Shown piece by piece: positions 42,301 to 57,300 of a DNA stretch of 64,000 nt. Below the pieces are notes generated by a model, which was not told the DNA's origin, ran no database searches, and worked only from the letters and a program-made list of their open reading frames with translations. Both the position numbers and the translations under genes were made by a program. Each line of letters opens with the position of its first letter. Within the stretch, counting starts at the first letter, position 1. This DNA is from Callaeas wilsoni (taxonomy: Eukaryota; Chordata; Aves; Passeriformes; Callaeidae). The stretch spans positions 94,380-158,379 of the forward strand of contig VWPU01004884.1 in the NCBI GenBank assembly GCA_013398955.1, in the 5' to 3' direction.

Positions 42301-45300
42301 CTATCCTGACTTAATGTCAGAGAACTACCACCACCAGCATGGGGCCACCAAACCCCATTTCTACTGCTACAGCCAGACACCAACAGCACTTTCCTGAAAA
42401 CACGCATGATCTATCTGAAGGGAGTTTCTGACCGCGCACGACACAGGCACACCATCGACCTGTCCTGAAATGAGATGCCAAGGGCTAAATTGCTTATCTA
42501 GCACCATTTGTAAATTCACTTGGAGAATGGTATTAGATTATGATTTGCACATAGGAGACTCTTATAACCACAAGTCTAGGCCCTTGATACTAGAAGACCA
42601 CTACGAAACCACTGTGATATAGCTGTGTGAGAAATGCACTTAAACAGAAAAATTATATAGTAAGGGAGGCCTTACCATATCATCTTGGGTTGGATCATTG
42701 TCAAAAATCTTCATAGGAGGAGGAAGAGGTGTGTGAGACTCTTCATCTGGTTCATCTTCTCCCCAGCCCTTCTTGCTCTTCTGAAGAAAAGTTAAATATA
42801 ATTAGAAATAGGGATAGGATTCTTTTATCTTTTTAGCTCAATATTGTGTTGGATGGAGGGAATTGCAGGTAATGGAAGAGAAGTAGTAAAGACATAAGGT
42901 TTTGCTGGTTAATCCTGGTGCATTCTAAGGTTTACAGAAATAGAGTTTATAGGTCATTCATGCAGCTAAGGCAGCTACACCTGTGTGCTGCCAGAATAGT
43001 AGTTTTTTTTCATTTAAATAAGAACTGTTTGATGTACAGTTTTTAAAATGTGTCCCTCTATTTGTGTTCAGTTAGTATCTTCTGCATTTTCAGCTTTTAA
43101 TTCCTCATTCATTTTATCAGGAAAGTGCCATTCTGGTGGAGAACATGCCTGCAGAAAAACTGCAGGTACAACTGTATAGCAGATTTAACAGAAACATGGC
43201 TATGTCTCTGAGTATTTTTTTTCATTAAGGAATTACACTGCTGTGGTAGCATAAAGCTGATATGAATCTCAGCAAAAAGTGATAACAGCTGCTCAAAAAT
43301 AACTTAATTTCTATCCTTGGCAGCTTTCTAATAGGCTATTAAAAAAACCTAGTTGAAGTACAATAATATATGCAAACTGTGAAACGCTGTTCCCTACACA
43401 TTCCATCGCTCTTTGGATGACAAAGCTGTTTGCAACACAGCTTTAAACAATGCAATTTTATGTATGATTCGCTGTTCCCTCCAGACCCTGAGGGAACTGC
43501 ATTTACTCGAGCACGACTCCCACCCCACGGAGGAGACGATCCGAGATACACGGTCTCTCCCGCAACAAACGCTAACAAACACCAATACACACCTCATCTG
43601 CGCTGTCTCCTTGAGGAGTGGTTTCATCTCCAGTCTTTGGTGAGCCGAGGTCAAAGCTCTTCCTGCCATCTCGCACCTTCTTTTGTTTCTTGATGTGGCT
43701 CTCGGTCTTCCCGCTGTTCAGGCGGCGCACGGGACTGGTCAACCATTTCTTCAGGGTGTTGGTCGAGCGCTTGGGACCCGGGGAGCTCTGGATGGAGTTG
43801 AGGGATGGCTGAGGTTGTAAGTTGGCCACGGAGTCAGACTTGCCCCCGTTGTCATTGGAAGAGACTGAATATGCGTCTGGAAGAAAACGGCGCAGGTGAG
43901 AGCTCATTCCAGCACCCCCTCTGCTCCCCGGGGCACGTCAGGAGCTCAGCAGCGCTGAGCATGAGAATACAGCCTGCCTTGGGGAAAGAGTTGGTGACCT
44001 ATGGACTTTATGCAAACTTTATTGCACACCAGAGAGAGGAATATGCCCTGCAATGGGCATTTCCCACAATCTCACACACCTCTCTCACTTCCTACCACAC
44101 TATCTGTCCTTATGTAAGATCGCAGACAGTGAAGTTTTTTTTATGCAGGTTTTTATTCAGTTTTTTTTTATGAAAGCCTGATTTTCATGCTAAGTGCTGA
44201 ATTTCTCAGCTTCTTCCCATGATTTCATTGTGAATTGTCAGGAAGAAAATAAGCACAAAAAGTAGATTACTACAGGAGACCTGTCAGCCACCAACACATT
44301 GTCAGGTTCCAATTCCAAAATTGTTTCTCAGCTGTTTCCAGACCCCAATGACATGATTTAGTTAGACTACCTATTAACTTTTGAAGCACCTTAAAATTAT
44401 TTCCTTTGCCTCTGAAAGCAATCTGTCAGAAGAGTTCACACATTCCCTAGAACTAAGAAACTGGAATGAACAATTACAAAAGATGACAAACTGTTCAAAC
44501 CAAAGGAAACTCTCAATAAGGAGATACAAGACAAGCTTAGAATTTAAAAATAGATTCATTATATGGAAGCAGGAGGTTCTGCTGAACTGTATCCAACCTC
44601 AGTTACTGATACACATGTTCAGACTGGCACCTTAGAAAGGGCTGCAACCTTCCTTACTCCCCCAAATGCAACAGACCAAAGATGTGCCAACGTCAGTAAG
44701 GCTTTAAAACCAAAACAAACAAGTTGCTCAAAGATTTCCCAATTGCCCTTCAGGAACAAGTGCCCTGCTTTCAACTTTCTGAAACCATGGCAAGGCAACT
44801 CCCTCTCCTCCCTATCAGGGACTGAGATGTTTAATCCTACACAGTTTAAGATGAAGACTTTTTTTTACAAAATTCAGACACTGTCACACTCCTACAAGAA
44901 ACATCTCAAGCTGTACATCAGAAAGGAGCCAACTGATGTTATTAAACATTTTTACATTGTTATTTCTGAATTTTTATCTGCCCCAGCAGAAACCAAAAAC
45001 GTAAGTTACAACACATGAACATAGACTGGTGAATCCAGATATTCTCAGTTCAGCAATAATTACCATTAGAGACGCTGGGTTGTACACATGCTGAGGGAGA
45101 GCTACTCTCGTAGAGAATCATTACCTGTATTGTTTTAGAAGCCAGCTCCTGCCACCTGCATGAAGAGATCACATCCCCTCTGGGCAGAGCTGCTGCCTGC
45201 AGCTCTCTGTGCACAGAGCAGAGACTGCATCCTGCCTTGTCTGCCAGCTTGCACAATGCAGACCATGAGAGTCAGAATGTTTTATAGCCATACACAGCAT

Positions 45301-48300
45301 CAGTCAGAAGCTGAACCAATACAATATTACATACCTGAGGCCAAAGGTTAAATTTTAGAACATACAGAAATAATTTTAACAAGCTAGCGAAAGGCAAAGT
45401 TCATTTCCCAGACAAGAAGAAAATCTCAATCATCTGTTTTTTGACAACAGGAGTGAGTGCAAGAGGAACTGGGAGGAGGATGGACGTGGAGCTTATCCCA
45501 GGTGGAGCTGCTGGGGATTTTCTGGCATTCTTCCGTAAGGGCAAAGTAGCAGTCTTATCTCCAAAAGGCCTGCGTTTAGCCAGCTCCTGATGATGTTATT
45601 TCATGTACACGAAGTAGCGCTAAGTCAACTAGCGCAAGATAATGTTTGTCAGGGGCCAGCTTATCTTCCGCTCAATAGGCTTTGGATAGTTCTCCCTCGC
45701 AGGCTCCACGTGATGCTCCGCGAGTTTATCAGTGTGCCTTGCGTCAGCAAAATTCAGGGTTTCACGATGGTGGGTTTGATTTTCCAAGTGCCCTCATGCC
45801 CCTGGCAGCACTGAAAGCCCCACAGACGGTGAAGGAAGCCTGAGGGCTCTTGGCCAAGGGGCTTTGCTGAGAGGAGAGCCCGCAGGTGCCCGTGCTCCTG
45901 CTGCTGCTGCAGGAGGATTAACTTTGGGAATTACTGCAGCAAAGGGAGCTGGGCTGCAGTCAGAAGGAGAAATGCTTACAGCGATTGCTCTGTGGAGCTG
46001 CCACTCCCAGGGATGATTTTGGGGGAGCAGCCGTATCATGGACTCACTGCTTTTGCTGGGGACTGGGCTCAGTGGGAGGTTGAGGAGACCCAAGGATGAG
46101 CTGATCTCACCACATCTCAGCTGATGTATGGACAGGTTTTTACTACAGCTTGCGAGTAACACAGTCCAACCCCCCACCTCCACTCCCCAGCACTCTGCCA
46201 ATTTAACTTTTGGTAAGGGAAGGGAGCTGATAGGAGGCTGGTGAAGCCTGAGACAACTCCAAGGCTTTGTTACTGAGATAGCAATCCTATCTCAGCCCGC
46301 CAGGCTCGAGGCAGGGCCCAATCCAGGAACCCTGATGCCTGTGAAGGGGCAGGGACCTCTCTTCCCAGCAAGAAACACCCCAGGTTTTACCAGCAGGGTC
46401 AAGCCCCTGCCTTGCTGCCTCCCTCTCCTTTCCCCAGCAGCACAGCTGCAGCTGGGGCACAGACAGACACACAGCACCTCTTCCGCAATGGCGCTCTTTG
46501 CTCAGCTGTCCTGGGGAAGTGACGGTCAGTAACCCCATCATTCCCAGGAAGGCAGCACGGGCGCAGAAACAGTCCCAGTCCCAAGCTGGCCCACAGCCCA
46601 CCCTGCTTCCTTGCAATAATTTTGACACCCAGAGCCAGGAACCCTCTGCAGACTGAACATCAGGGCTTCAGAGCCACAAGCCATGACAAAAGCCAACCCA
46701 CAGGTTTCCAGAGGGAGGCTGTTAACACCATCCAATGATCCCACCTGAAAAAGGCTCTGGATTTTCCTGCTCAAGGTCATGTCCTTGGTGATGAGAAAGG
46801 CTGTTTACCAAAGGGTTACTACATGTTGGTCATGCCATGCAACCCTGTCAGATCTGAAGTCCCCTTCTTTCTCCTTGTTTGCTGAACTGCCCTGGCTGGG
46901 CACGGTGAGGCGTCTGGGACAGAGCCCATGCTGTGCCTGGCCCATGCAGCCCAAGACTGGAAACACGGCCTTATCTTGCCTGGCAAGGCAGTCTCTGCTG
47001 GCTGGGAATAGGCAGGGAGGTGGGAGAGAAAGGCTGGCATGAAGCTCCCTGCTCCCCAGGCACCATGAGAGCCCTTTGACGTTGGGTGACTTATCTCTGC
47101 CCACACCCTACATTGGTACAACGCACTCCCACCTCATCATCCCAATTCCCACTGCTACCAAACATGCCTTATCCAAAAGCCACACTGAGAGTCCACACAC
47201 AATATTCATAACCTTTCTTTCTTTTTCAAAGGAACTGCAAATTTGGATACATTTGTGAGCAAGTCACATTTGCCATTTGCCAGCCTTGCTGAGAATGATT
47301 TCCTTTGCACATAAAGCAGGTCACACTGACATGGTTGCAGAGGCAGGACCAGAGCTCAAGGAAGAGCAGAGCTCACAAAATGAGAGAAAGAAACATGAAA
47401 CACAAAAAAATCTGCCAGGAAAGACCTTGCAGAAAACCTCCTCAGCCATGTGAGCTCCGCTTCTGCAGCACATACGGCTACAAACACATTAATCATGACA
47501 CTTGATACCGGCCCAAGACCCAGACACCAGGTGGATTGAGCGGAAGAGGCGGGCACGTTACTGTGCTCTTCTTGCAAAGCACTAGCACATATGTGCTTTG
47601 CAAACTGCATTAGTAGAGCTCTTTGGAAACACACTTTGTTTAAGAAAAGGCAGAGAGCTTTTGGGAAAGATGCAGCAGCTCATTGCGTGATAATCGAGGC
47701 AGCTGCTGCTGCCCGCAAGGACCAGCAGAGCAGCGGCTGTCCCCACACTGCAGCGGGTCTGCCATGAGGAGCTGTCCTCCCACCAGTGTCCCAGGACACG
47801 CGTCTAAAAAAAGGTATTTGGTGAAGCGAAATGGGTGTAGGGAGGTCAGCAGACTCATGTGGCTAGATTGATTTCCTGGCCAAACCATTCATTCAGACAG
47901 AAGAAATGATGGTTTCCAAAACACTCCTAAGAAAACCTCCAAGAAACTTCTGGCAAGAGGACTGTGAGAGATACTCAGCCAGACCAAAGGGCTTTAACAT
48001 TCAGAGCTTTTGCACTGCTGCAGCCATGAAATGTTTGTTGTTTTTGGTCAAATGAACAGACATCTGTAAAAGCACAGCTCTCGTACTTGAAAAATAGAAA
48101 GTTCCAGTTCTGTGCAGCCTTGGATGAAAAGAGAAACGAAAACCTCATAGACCTGGTTTTAGAGGCACAGTAATATTCGCGTTTGAGTCAGTAGGAATTC
48201 CTGTTGGAACATAAATACAAGGCATTTTATTTTTACCTCCCTGTTCCCCAGAGCACACATGGGAGGGGAGGTTTGTCTGATCAGGCTCAGGCAACACCAG

Positions 48301-51300
48301 ACTCATTTGTAGGACCTCAGATCTCTAACAGGGAAAGGGAAAGGCTTCTCGGAGCAACTCCGAAGAAAACATCAGGCTTCTCTATTTCATACATAATAAT
48401 GACAGATCATAAAGGATAGGAAAGAAATATGTGTCCATAACCAGAAGATAATACAGAATATAGCTATAAAAACAGGAAACTAGAGCAGGGCACCATCTTG
48501 CTCTAAGTGAGGAGAATCCTTTCCTGATTTATCTATGGCTTCTTTTACATCCCAGAAAAACAGCCTGAGAGAAAAAGATTTTTCCACAGAAGTTAAAGAA
48601 AATGAACCAGAATGGGAACTCTGAAGTCCTACTAGCATGTGCATTTAAATTAACAATTTTTTTTTTAACAGAGGTAATTCCACTTGTGAATGAAAGCCAA
48701 TAATGACAATCTGACTGATAAATCAGCTCTGCTGTGCTCAACAGAGCCCATTTTCCACATTTAGTGGTTCCTGTAAAAAAACACTTGTGACAAAGACAGA
48801 ATTTAATCAGATGTGGGTAAAAGACTAACTCAGTTTTTCCTCGAGTAAATTTCCTAAAGAATGGGAATCTCCATCCCAAAAAATCTTGGAAAGTAGGAAT
48901 CATCTAGACTCATCCTGTGCATGAGCAAAGCCTCTGATAGTATTTCACACCAAACAAACAAGAACCATCTAAACCATCAAAATGCACCTTCTCCTGCCCT
49001 TTTCAAGAGCACCTCCATGATTATCCAGGTTCCAGTTCACAGTTCTCAGCCTCTTGAAGCTTTATACTCTCCCTTGGGAAATGTTGCTTTGAGAGTTCCC
49101 TTGGATCTGCTCAAGGGATTTGGGACTAAAGCTCTGATGGATGCAAAGATGGCAGAATGAGGTATGAACACTGCTCCTTTGGTCTCTTCTGTGCTTTTGT
49201 ATTAAATGTCCAAAACATGCTCAGTGAAACATTTTTATTGGCACGAGTCAGGGTTACAAAACTTTGTGGCTTAGGCAGATGACAGCACCAATCCCGGTTT
49301 TAGTGTTAGAGCCCATTCTGCCTGTAAAACCTGGCATGGATTTGCAAAAGTCTGGGAGGCAACAACATTTGGGTAACACAAAGTCACTTTACAGCTATTC
49401 CTGTAGTGAAAATACTAGGTTTTAACAATGTAAATAATGTATCTTACAACTTCTAATGTCAACAGATAGGGTGCCTCCTTAGACATTGCCTCTGAAAAAG
49501 GCTCTAGTGAAGAATGCAAGTGAACACAAGGAAATTTTCAGTGCCCATGTCAAAGACAGAGGACAACTGGCTTGAAAAGCCCTTTAGATTAGAAGTACAT
49601 TAAACTTTCACAGTGGAACTGCAAACCGTGCCCTGGAGACTTCCACGGCTCCCCATCCGCTCCCAGCTCTGCTCAGCCTCTCCACACGTGTCCAACCACA
49701 GACCTGTCCCGTGCTCCAGCTTGAGCTAAAAATGAGATGGGACTGTGCAAGAGAGAATTTCACACCAGAGGCAAAGACACGTTCAAACTATGCCATTGAA
49801 ATCTAAATGCAAATTTTGTTCAGAGATTCAAATGCTCTCCCTAACTTCACAATCTCCTGGAAATGAGCAAATTGAAAAGTTTCAATTGAATTTTCTGTTT
49901 GTGTCTTGGGAGTATCATTTGAAACTTCAAGCTGGAAGTAACATCAAAAGGTACGAATCAATCTGGCAGGATTCTCACAACTCCATTTACATGGATGAAA
50001 TTACTTCTGTCCAAACTCAAGAATAATGGTATGGAGTTAAATATTTTATAAAAAAGGTTCTAGTCCAATAGAGAAAGCAGCAGACATATTGGACAAACTT
50101 TCTAATCACTGTAATGTAAAACCTCAAAATCTGACTTTCTGTTTCACTGCCAAGCATGCAAACATGACTAACTTCCAAAAAGAACAAGGGAAAAAAGAAA
50201 GACTAGAATCTAAATTAATCACACAACATTCAGAACACACTGTTTTGCTATTGAATAGCTGGCATTTCTTGGAAATATTAAAGAAGAGCTGCTTTGAGAT
50301 GGAGAATGATCTGCAGAATTCCCTTTAACCACACTGCAAAGCAGGGGATGCTCCAGAGGGATTTTGCATACTGGTTTTGCCTTTGGGAAACAGTCACCAA
50401 TCTGTTGGCTTCAATATTCAGCTTTCTGATCATTACTTCCAGGTTGAAACCTAATGTGAGGAAAATAAGCACTCACCCAGCTGGGGTGAGTAAACACTGT
50501 CACTTGGAGCCACTCATTTTTGTGGCAGGCAGCAGCTTCACCTCCTGCTCTCGGCAGTCAAGGAGCTGTGCACGCTCTGCCCAAGGGTGATGCAGAGCGG
50601 GACACACCCCGTAGGAGCCTCTCACTTTCCATTAACTACAGAGGGAGTCCGAGGAAATTATACCCTCAGCTAAATTTAGTTATTGTGAATCCCCTTCCCA
50701 CATTTGAGTACGCTTCATACCAGGCCGATCTCGCAGCAGGGAATGATTAGCTGAAGTTAAGCATCTGTCAATTCACTTTAATGAGCAATAACTTGTGGCA
50801 ACCTGCCATTAGCTTCAGTTGAATAGCTTTTATTTTTAGCTGGTGTTGCTCAGATGCAGCTTCCATCCAACATGTGCTGGGAAAGCTGACATCCCAAAGT
50901 AGTCTCCAGGTCTTCGTTGTGCCAGTCGGAGTGTCAGGGCTCAAGAGCTGCAGTTCCTGGAGGTCAGAGAAAAGTCACTGCAGTTCTGGGAAAGTTTCAA
51001 AGAGTGAGATAAAACCAAAAGCCTGGAGAAACAGCGCAGAGGCGCATGGTCCCCAGAGACCTTGCAAGAAAAGTTACTGAAATCCTGAGAGCGTGCTGAA
51101 TGAGTGAGCTGGGTCTCCAGGGAGAGAAACAGCACAAGGGGAAGGCACAGAGAGAGAGCCTGCTGAAATAAAACTTCAGTACTGTCCAAGAGTGCCTAGC
51201 GAGAAGAACAAATGCAGAAGTTCTCTGTTGTATCTGCTGCTTCATGTGGATCTAAGCTTGTATCAGAGGTGACCATAGGGAGGGCAACGGGAAAAGAGCA

Positions 51301-54300
51301 AGATGAGTCCTCAGGTGAATATAGGGCAAGGTCTCATTTCCTACAGATGAGCGTTTAACTCAGGAGCTGCTGCACATGAAGGCAGAACACATCTTTGTGC
51401 CTCCAAAGAGACCCTCAGGGAAGTGGTCAACTCAGCCCCGTGGCACCAAGCGCTTGAAGAGCAGCTGAAACACCTGAGGTCCTTCCCTCTGAGTGTCCTG
51501 CTCTGCAATGGGTTTGCACAGAACAGCTTACAACTGTTATGGGTATCAGCAACTTCTCTGGTTGGAGGTTTGAGCCTTTTTGTCTCCAGGTACCAGCCTA
51601 ATTCATCCTGCTTCAGAGTCCCATCTGAGCCCCAACATAAGCTGCTGGGAATTCACGACAAGAATAATAAGAGAACAAATATTCAGAGTGAATCCACCAA
51701 CCTCTTGGTGAGATACTCCTAGCCAGCTCCTACCCTAAAATACTGTGAGACAGGAGTCAAGGCAGGGCAGTAACATACCTTCAAGGGAACCTTGAAGCAA
51801 CAAGCTTTTTAGAATAGGCTTTTACTGAATAAAAGAGTGTGGAAAAGCTCAGAAATAAAGCAGTTGCTCCACACAGCAGAGCTGGAGGCCAGATGCAGTA
51901 TCTGTGCACACTTGATTTCATTCACCCATTCTCTTGCCTCGAGTTTGTGCCCAGCACATGCCCCAGGCCAGCCCCAAGCACAGCGACAGCAAGTCCAACA
52001 CATCTGCTGGGAGCACACGTTGGAGCAGCCTTCCCGTCATGCCTCACAGCTGGGTGAGCAGATTGCTGAAGTCAAGAGGCATGCATTTCTTTAGCAAAGA
52101 AAGGAAATAAAAAGTCAAGACTAACAAGATCCAGAAAGGGCATGCATTTTTTTTTTTTGAACAAATCAACATTTATTTCAATGTAGTGAAACAACTCAGT
52201 GAAGCACTTCTCTCAGTTCTTCTTTACATTTGGTATTTACACTATCCTCGTTCTGTGACAAAAATAAAATAATCTCCAACCCTGAAGTTTCCAGAACAAG
52301 TGTCGCTAGCAGCAAAAATAACAAAGCCCCAAACACAAAGCAAAAATCCCTCTTGATATATTTTGATAGGAGATTTTTGCATGTTCAATAAAAAAAGTTT
52401 TAACCCTGAACCTTTATGAAAAGCTATATGGGATGACAAGGAGGAAAATGTCATGTTTGAAGCTGAACGAGAGCAGCATTTGCTGGCCTTTGCAAGTACA
52501 CTGTTACTTTTAGCATAAGGAACTGTGAAATGCTTAGACATCCACATAGAAGCAGATTTTTTAACTTTGATCAAAGCAGTTCTGCTCTTCTGGGAGCGTA
52601 AGGGTACCAGAGTCGGCAAATGCCATCTTTTATCCTGGATGCTGGGCACAAAAACAAACTTTATTACACATGGTTTCCAAGCAGCTGTTAGTAAAACACA
52701 GGCCTTATTCTTTTGTGAAGTGTCAAGGGTCAGCTTCATTCAGCAGCCTTCAAATTGAGCTACTGTAAGAATTTTGAAGTAATTTCTCAGTTAAATGACA
52801 TCATTGCTAAGGTCAGCTCTGCCTTATACTTGAAGTCAGCAACCTCTCTGACAAGGTGGACCACTCTGCTAAATGGTGGGAGAGGAGGGAAGACAATGAT
52901 ATTAGAGTATCATATTTAGGTCTCCCTATCTCAAAGGAAACTGTGGCTATGTACCCAAACAACTCTCCATGGAAACAACAGAAGAGTATCAGTGACAAAC
53001 TTGGAATTGGAAAAATAAAAAAAGCAAGAACAGAACCCAAAGCTTTTTGGGATAGGAAGAAAAACTGCATGTTGAGAAAGAAGGGATCGGTCATTAAACT
53101 TTCCAGGCACACAGAGGGCTCGGAAAGCACAGAAAACAAGCAGAACAAACAAACACAACTGTGCGCATCTTAGCGTCAGCTTCTTTTGCCAAATGCAGTA
53201 GCTTCCAACATTCAGCAGCTGTCTCTTGCTTTCTAGTGCTGTGGAGTTCTCTTTGGTACTTGGAGGCTGTGAGGAGCTCCGGGCAAAGAGAAAGTCTTTG
53301 TCCATTTACCAACCAATTCCAAAGGCGCTGATCTTGAATAACTTTACTAAGCAAGAGTGACACAGATGTCTAGGAAAGGGGACTTTTCTCTTAGTAAAGT
53401 TGTGGTAGGTGCAGTGGAAACCCAAGGCAATCTACATGCTTGTCAATTTGTGCCTAGGTAAGAACAGAGTCCTCCATGAACGTCTTTCATTTGTTCACTC
53501 TTAAATTATTCAGGCTCTGACAGCCCCTGAAAAGAAAAGAACGGAATAAGGATAAGTTGCAAGTGGTGCAGGGCAGGAGCGGACACCACGAAACCACCAA
53601 GAACAACGAGGTTGGGGTGTTTGACGACAGACACACTGCAGCTGCAGCCTCCAGGGCTGCTGCCCAAAGCAGCTTCCTCCGCACCCTCGTCCTCCAGAAA
53701 TACCAGCGGAAAATACAAGCTCACAGCAAAGGTACTGGTTGGGATGAATTAAAGGTAATGAATGAAGTCAATGCAAACAGCGGTTTGGAAATAAAACACA
53801 CAGATAAGAACTGCTGGTGCTTGTGATGCTTTGCTCTTTGAACACAGCACAGGGAAATGGCTAAGCAGCTTGGAGACTTTTAACTGCACACTCAAGACTA
53901 TCAGTTAGACTTGTGGGAAGCTTTAATTCATTCAGCTTAAGTAGCAAAACCAGAACACCACTTGCTGTCCCATATAACAGGCTCACGCAATCTGCATCTT
54001 GGTTTTTCATTTGACAGCTCGGCAGGGAGCAGCTCTGTGAGGGAGCTTCCCCGTGATGCCAGTCAACAAGTTTATCAAATCTCAGGTGACAAAGTCACTA
54101 CTACACTCTATCTGTGTCAGCAAGAAAGATGGACAGGAACTTGACGTCTCAGAGAGCATCTGCTACATGGAACAGGAGAGCTCTCTGCAGCACCCTGCCG
54201 AGGGCTCAGCCCTCTGAAGCTGTGCCAGTGCCTTGACCCAGACACCAGGCTTCCCAGGGAGGCTAGTCCTAAGAAACTGATTGATTGTGACTTCTGAAGG

Positions 54301-57300
54301 GCTGCACAGAGCCACCCACAGCTCTTCTGGTGCCTACGTCATTGCTCCTTACCAGCAGCCTCCTTATGGAAGAAAAATCTACATCCAGCTTTGCAGAGAT
54401 GTGGAGAGGTGCCCTGCATAAACTGCTTCATTCCCTTCTGCATCACTGAGTCTCATTGCAAACAGCCGTAAAAATGCTCTACCAAGCAACTTGTCTAATA
54501 AACTTCCATTACAAAAGCCATCTTCATTATTGCAGAGTGGTTACTTTCTTTTGGCTCCATCTCTCAAAGGAATCAGGAAAGAGAAACGCCTATTTGAACA
54601 CAACAGCAAGGATTAGTAGCAAAGGCTCTTTGATTCTACAAAGGCTTTGTCAAATATAGGTGACCTGTTACTGCATTTTAAGATGTCTGATCACAGACAT
54701 GACCTGCTTGATAGTTTAATATCTCCAAGACAAGTGACTGTGGTGAATATGCAGCAAGCATCAGCCTTTCCATGTTTGTCTGGAGCTTGCCTTGCTGTAG
54801 ACTTGTCTTGGACACACTGCCAGATCAAATTTTACAGCAACACAGCTCTGAGCAGCTATCGCCCTTCCATGAGCAGCCTGGAATGTCCAAGCCTGGGTAA
54901 TTTCTCTGATACTAAGACAAAGTCAACTAAGATGCAGCTCTCTGCTGAGCACCTGTGCCCTGGCAGGAGCTGTGCTCTGCTACTGTGGAGCTGAAGTTAC
55001 CGCTAACATTGAAAGCATTTGCCTCCTTCTTGCCTAAAGCTATGATTTTCCCTCTGCTGTCCTAGAAAGAATCCCTGTTGATTAATATTTATTCCATTTC
55101 CTAAAGAAATCTATTCAGCCTCCACATGCTTCAGCTGAAAGCGATGTTTGAACATTGTGTTGATCCTCAGAGTTCAAACTGCAGAAGGTACAAAGAATAC
55201 CAGACTTGAGGCACTTCAATGGTATTCACTGTGAATCATCATTTTACATTGTACCACTCAGACACATTTGGATCTAAAATACATTTGCATTTCTAATTAA
55301 AACAGATTACCATTAGTAACTAAAGAATGTCTTAAATCAGAATCCCTAGGCCATAAAAGCTAATTGCACGATGCTAAAACTGAATTTCAAAAATATACAT
55401 ATTATACCCCCTGCAGGATTAATTAAGCAACATCTCTTCAAAAGAGTTCTCAAAAGTGTATTTATTCAGCATGTGGTGAAATTATACTGGTTGTGCAACA
55501 CTTCCCATGGCCTGCCTTGGCTCATGCTCCTGTGGCAGCAGAGACCTGGGGCCATGTTCATCAGGGGTGCTCAGCATGGAAAAATTGGATTCAGGACTGC
55601 AGTCAATGAGCAGGGACACACACAGGAGCAGGAACTGCTGCCCTGGCCATGGTCAGCCGGCACCCTGGAACAAGGTGAGGAACAAGGTGATCTCGGGTAT
55701 GTGTGTGATGTCCTCCCCAGGACATGCAGGCCTACGAAAAGGCTGAGATAACTGGTCAATAAGAATCTGGAAGCTGTAACTGCTGATGATCTGATGCTCA
55801 GTTGGCCACTGGTTTCCTACGTGACCTCAAGGAAGGTTCTAAGTGCCCACTGAGCTGTAATGTGTTTTCGGAGAGGTTACGGCCGTACCACATGTCTTGG
55901 GGTTGTGAGAAACCTCTGTTCACCAAAGCTGCACGTGCCTTAGGAAGGGATGAAAACAAAACCCAACAGAGCCTAAGAGGTCCTTGGTTGCTACAGTCTG
56001 TAGCTGTAATTGTCAGCAAGCCTCAACTGTACGAAAAAATGTCCTCAGAGGATTTAGCTGTAGCTGGGGATGTGCCACTGCCAGCTTTCTTCTGTGATCT
56101 GGGCTGCCTGCTCCATGTAAAAATGAACATGGAAAAATTATCAGAAAACGTAACAGTGGAGACACCTCCATAGTCACTAAATCCAGTCCATTATCATCAC
56201 AGGCCACAGTCCATCACTTTCCTAAATGTTTACTTCAATGTTTTCTTGTGCAAGTGAACAAGAGATCTTTGCTCAAAACTCACATATAGACTGTACTTGT
56301 GCTTGTGCTTTCCTGTACACAGCAACTTTAAATTTCCATGTTTAATTTACAACCTTCCAATACAAAAGATAATAATCTCCACCAGAAACCACCTACTGGT
56401 TCCTCAGGATGATGTTTGCTAATGGGTTCCCAGCAGGTCTGGCTCCCAGCCTTCACCCCTTTATGGAACTTCACAGCCTGGAATGTCATTTTACAGGGGA
56501 TCCAAGATTTCAAAGCTGTTGAGCTGTGCCAGGACTAGTAATGGCTGTACCACATGGGAGTGCACTGGGGTGCACTGGGGTGCAATAAGGGCAACAGAAT
56601 AGCAATTACTAACTCATCATGTGGCAACAGGAGCCACGCTTTTTCCATTTTCCAAAAGTCGGCACGGCTTCTGCACAGTAAAGGAGCACCCACAACCATT
56701 GGGAAATACTGGGAGGTCAGAGAGTAAAATCCAGTCAGGACTTTCTGCAACATGATCTTATGTGTGCTACATTATCAAAAAATAAATGACAAATACATAA
56801 ACTGAAGTGTATGTAATGGCTCTCTCCCCATCAAAGAGAAGAAACCCCATGGCTGTTTTATTATTAACTGCTGTAATTCAGCTTGCAGGTTCTATTTTTC
56901 ATCTCATTAGAACTTCACTGGAGACATTTTCATATTTTGTCCTAATTATATGAAAGGAGCCAAGGTGAAGTGTGTGATTCCCAAGTTCTCAGCCTGCTGG
57001 GGAGAACGTTGTGGGGCTGGTCCTGGACAGAGGCTGAAGGAATGTGAGGCAGCTCAAACTCAACAGGAGACCCAATGGGATGCACTAACTACCTTCAGTT
57101 CAAGGACTGGTTTGTGTTTCAGCATAAACAGCCACATCAAACAACAGGAGCTAAGAGCAAACACATTAATTTTTGTTTTGTGGTTTTCCAGTGGCAAAGA
57201 ATGGTCAAGGGAGATGATTTCAAGCTAATCTCATTAGAGATAATCTCATTATTTTCTAATAATTCTTTACATGTCCTGAAGTCCTACTTGTGATCTATGC

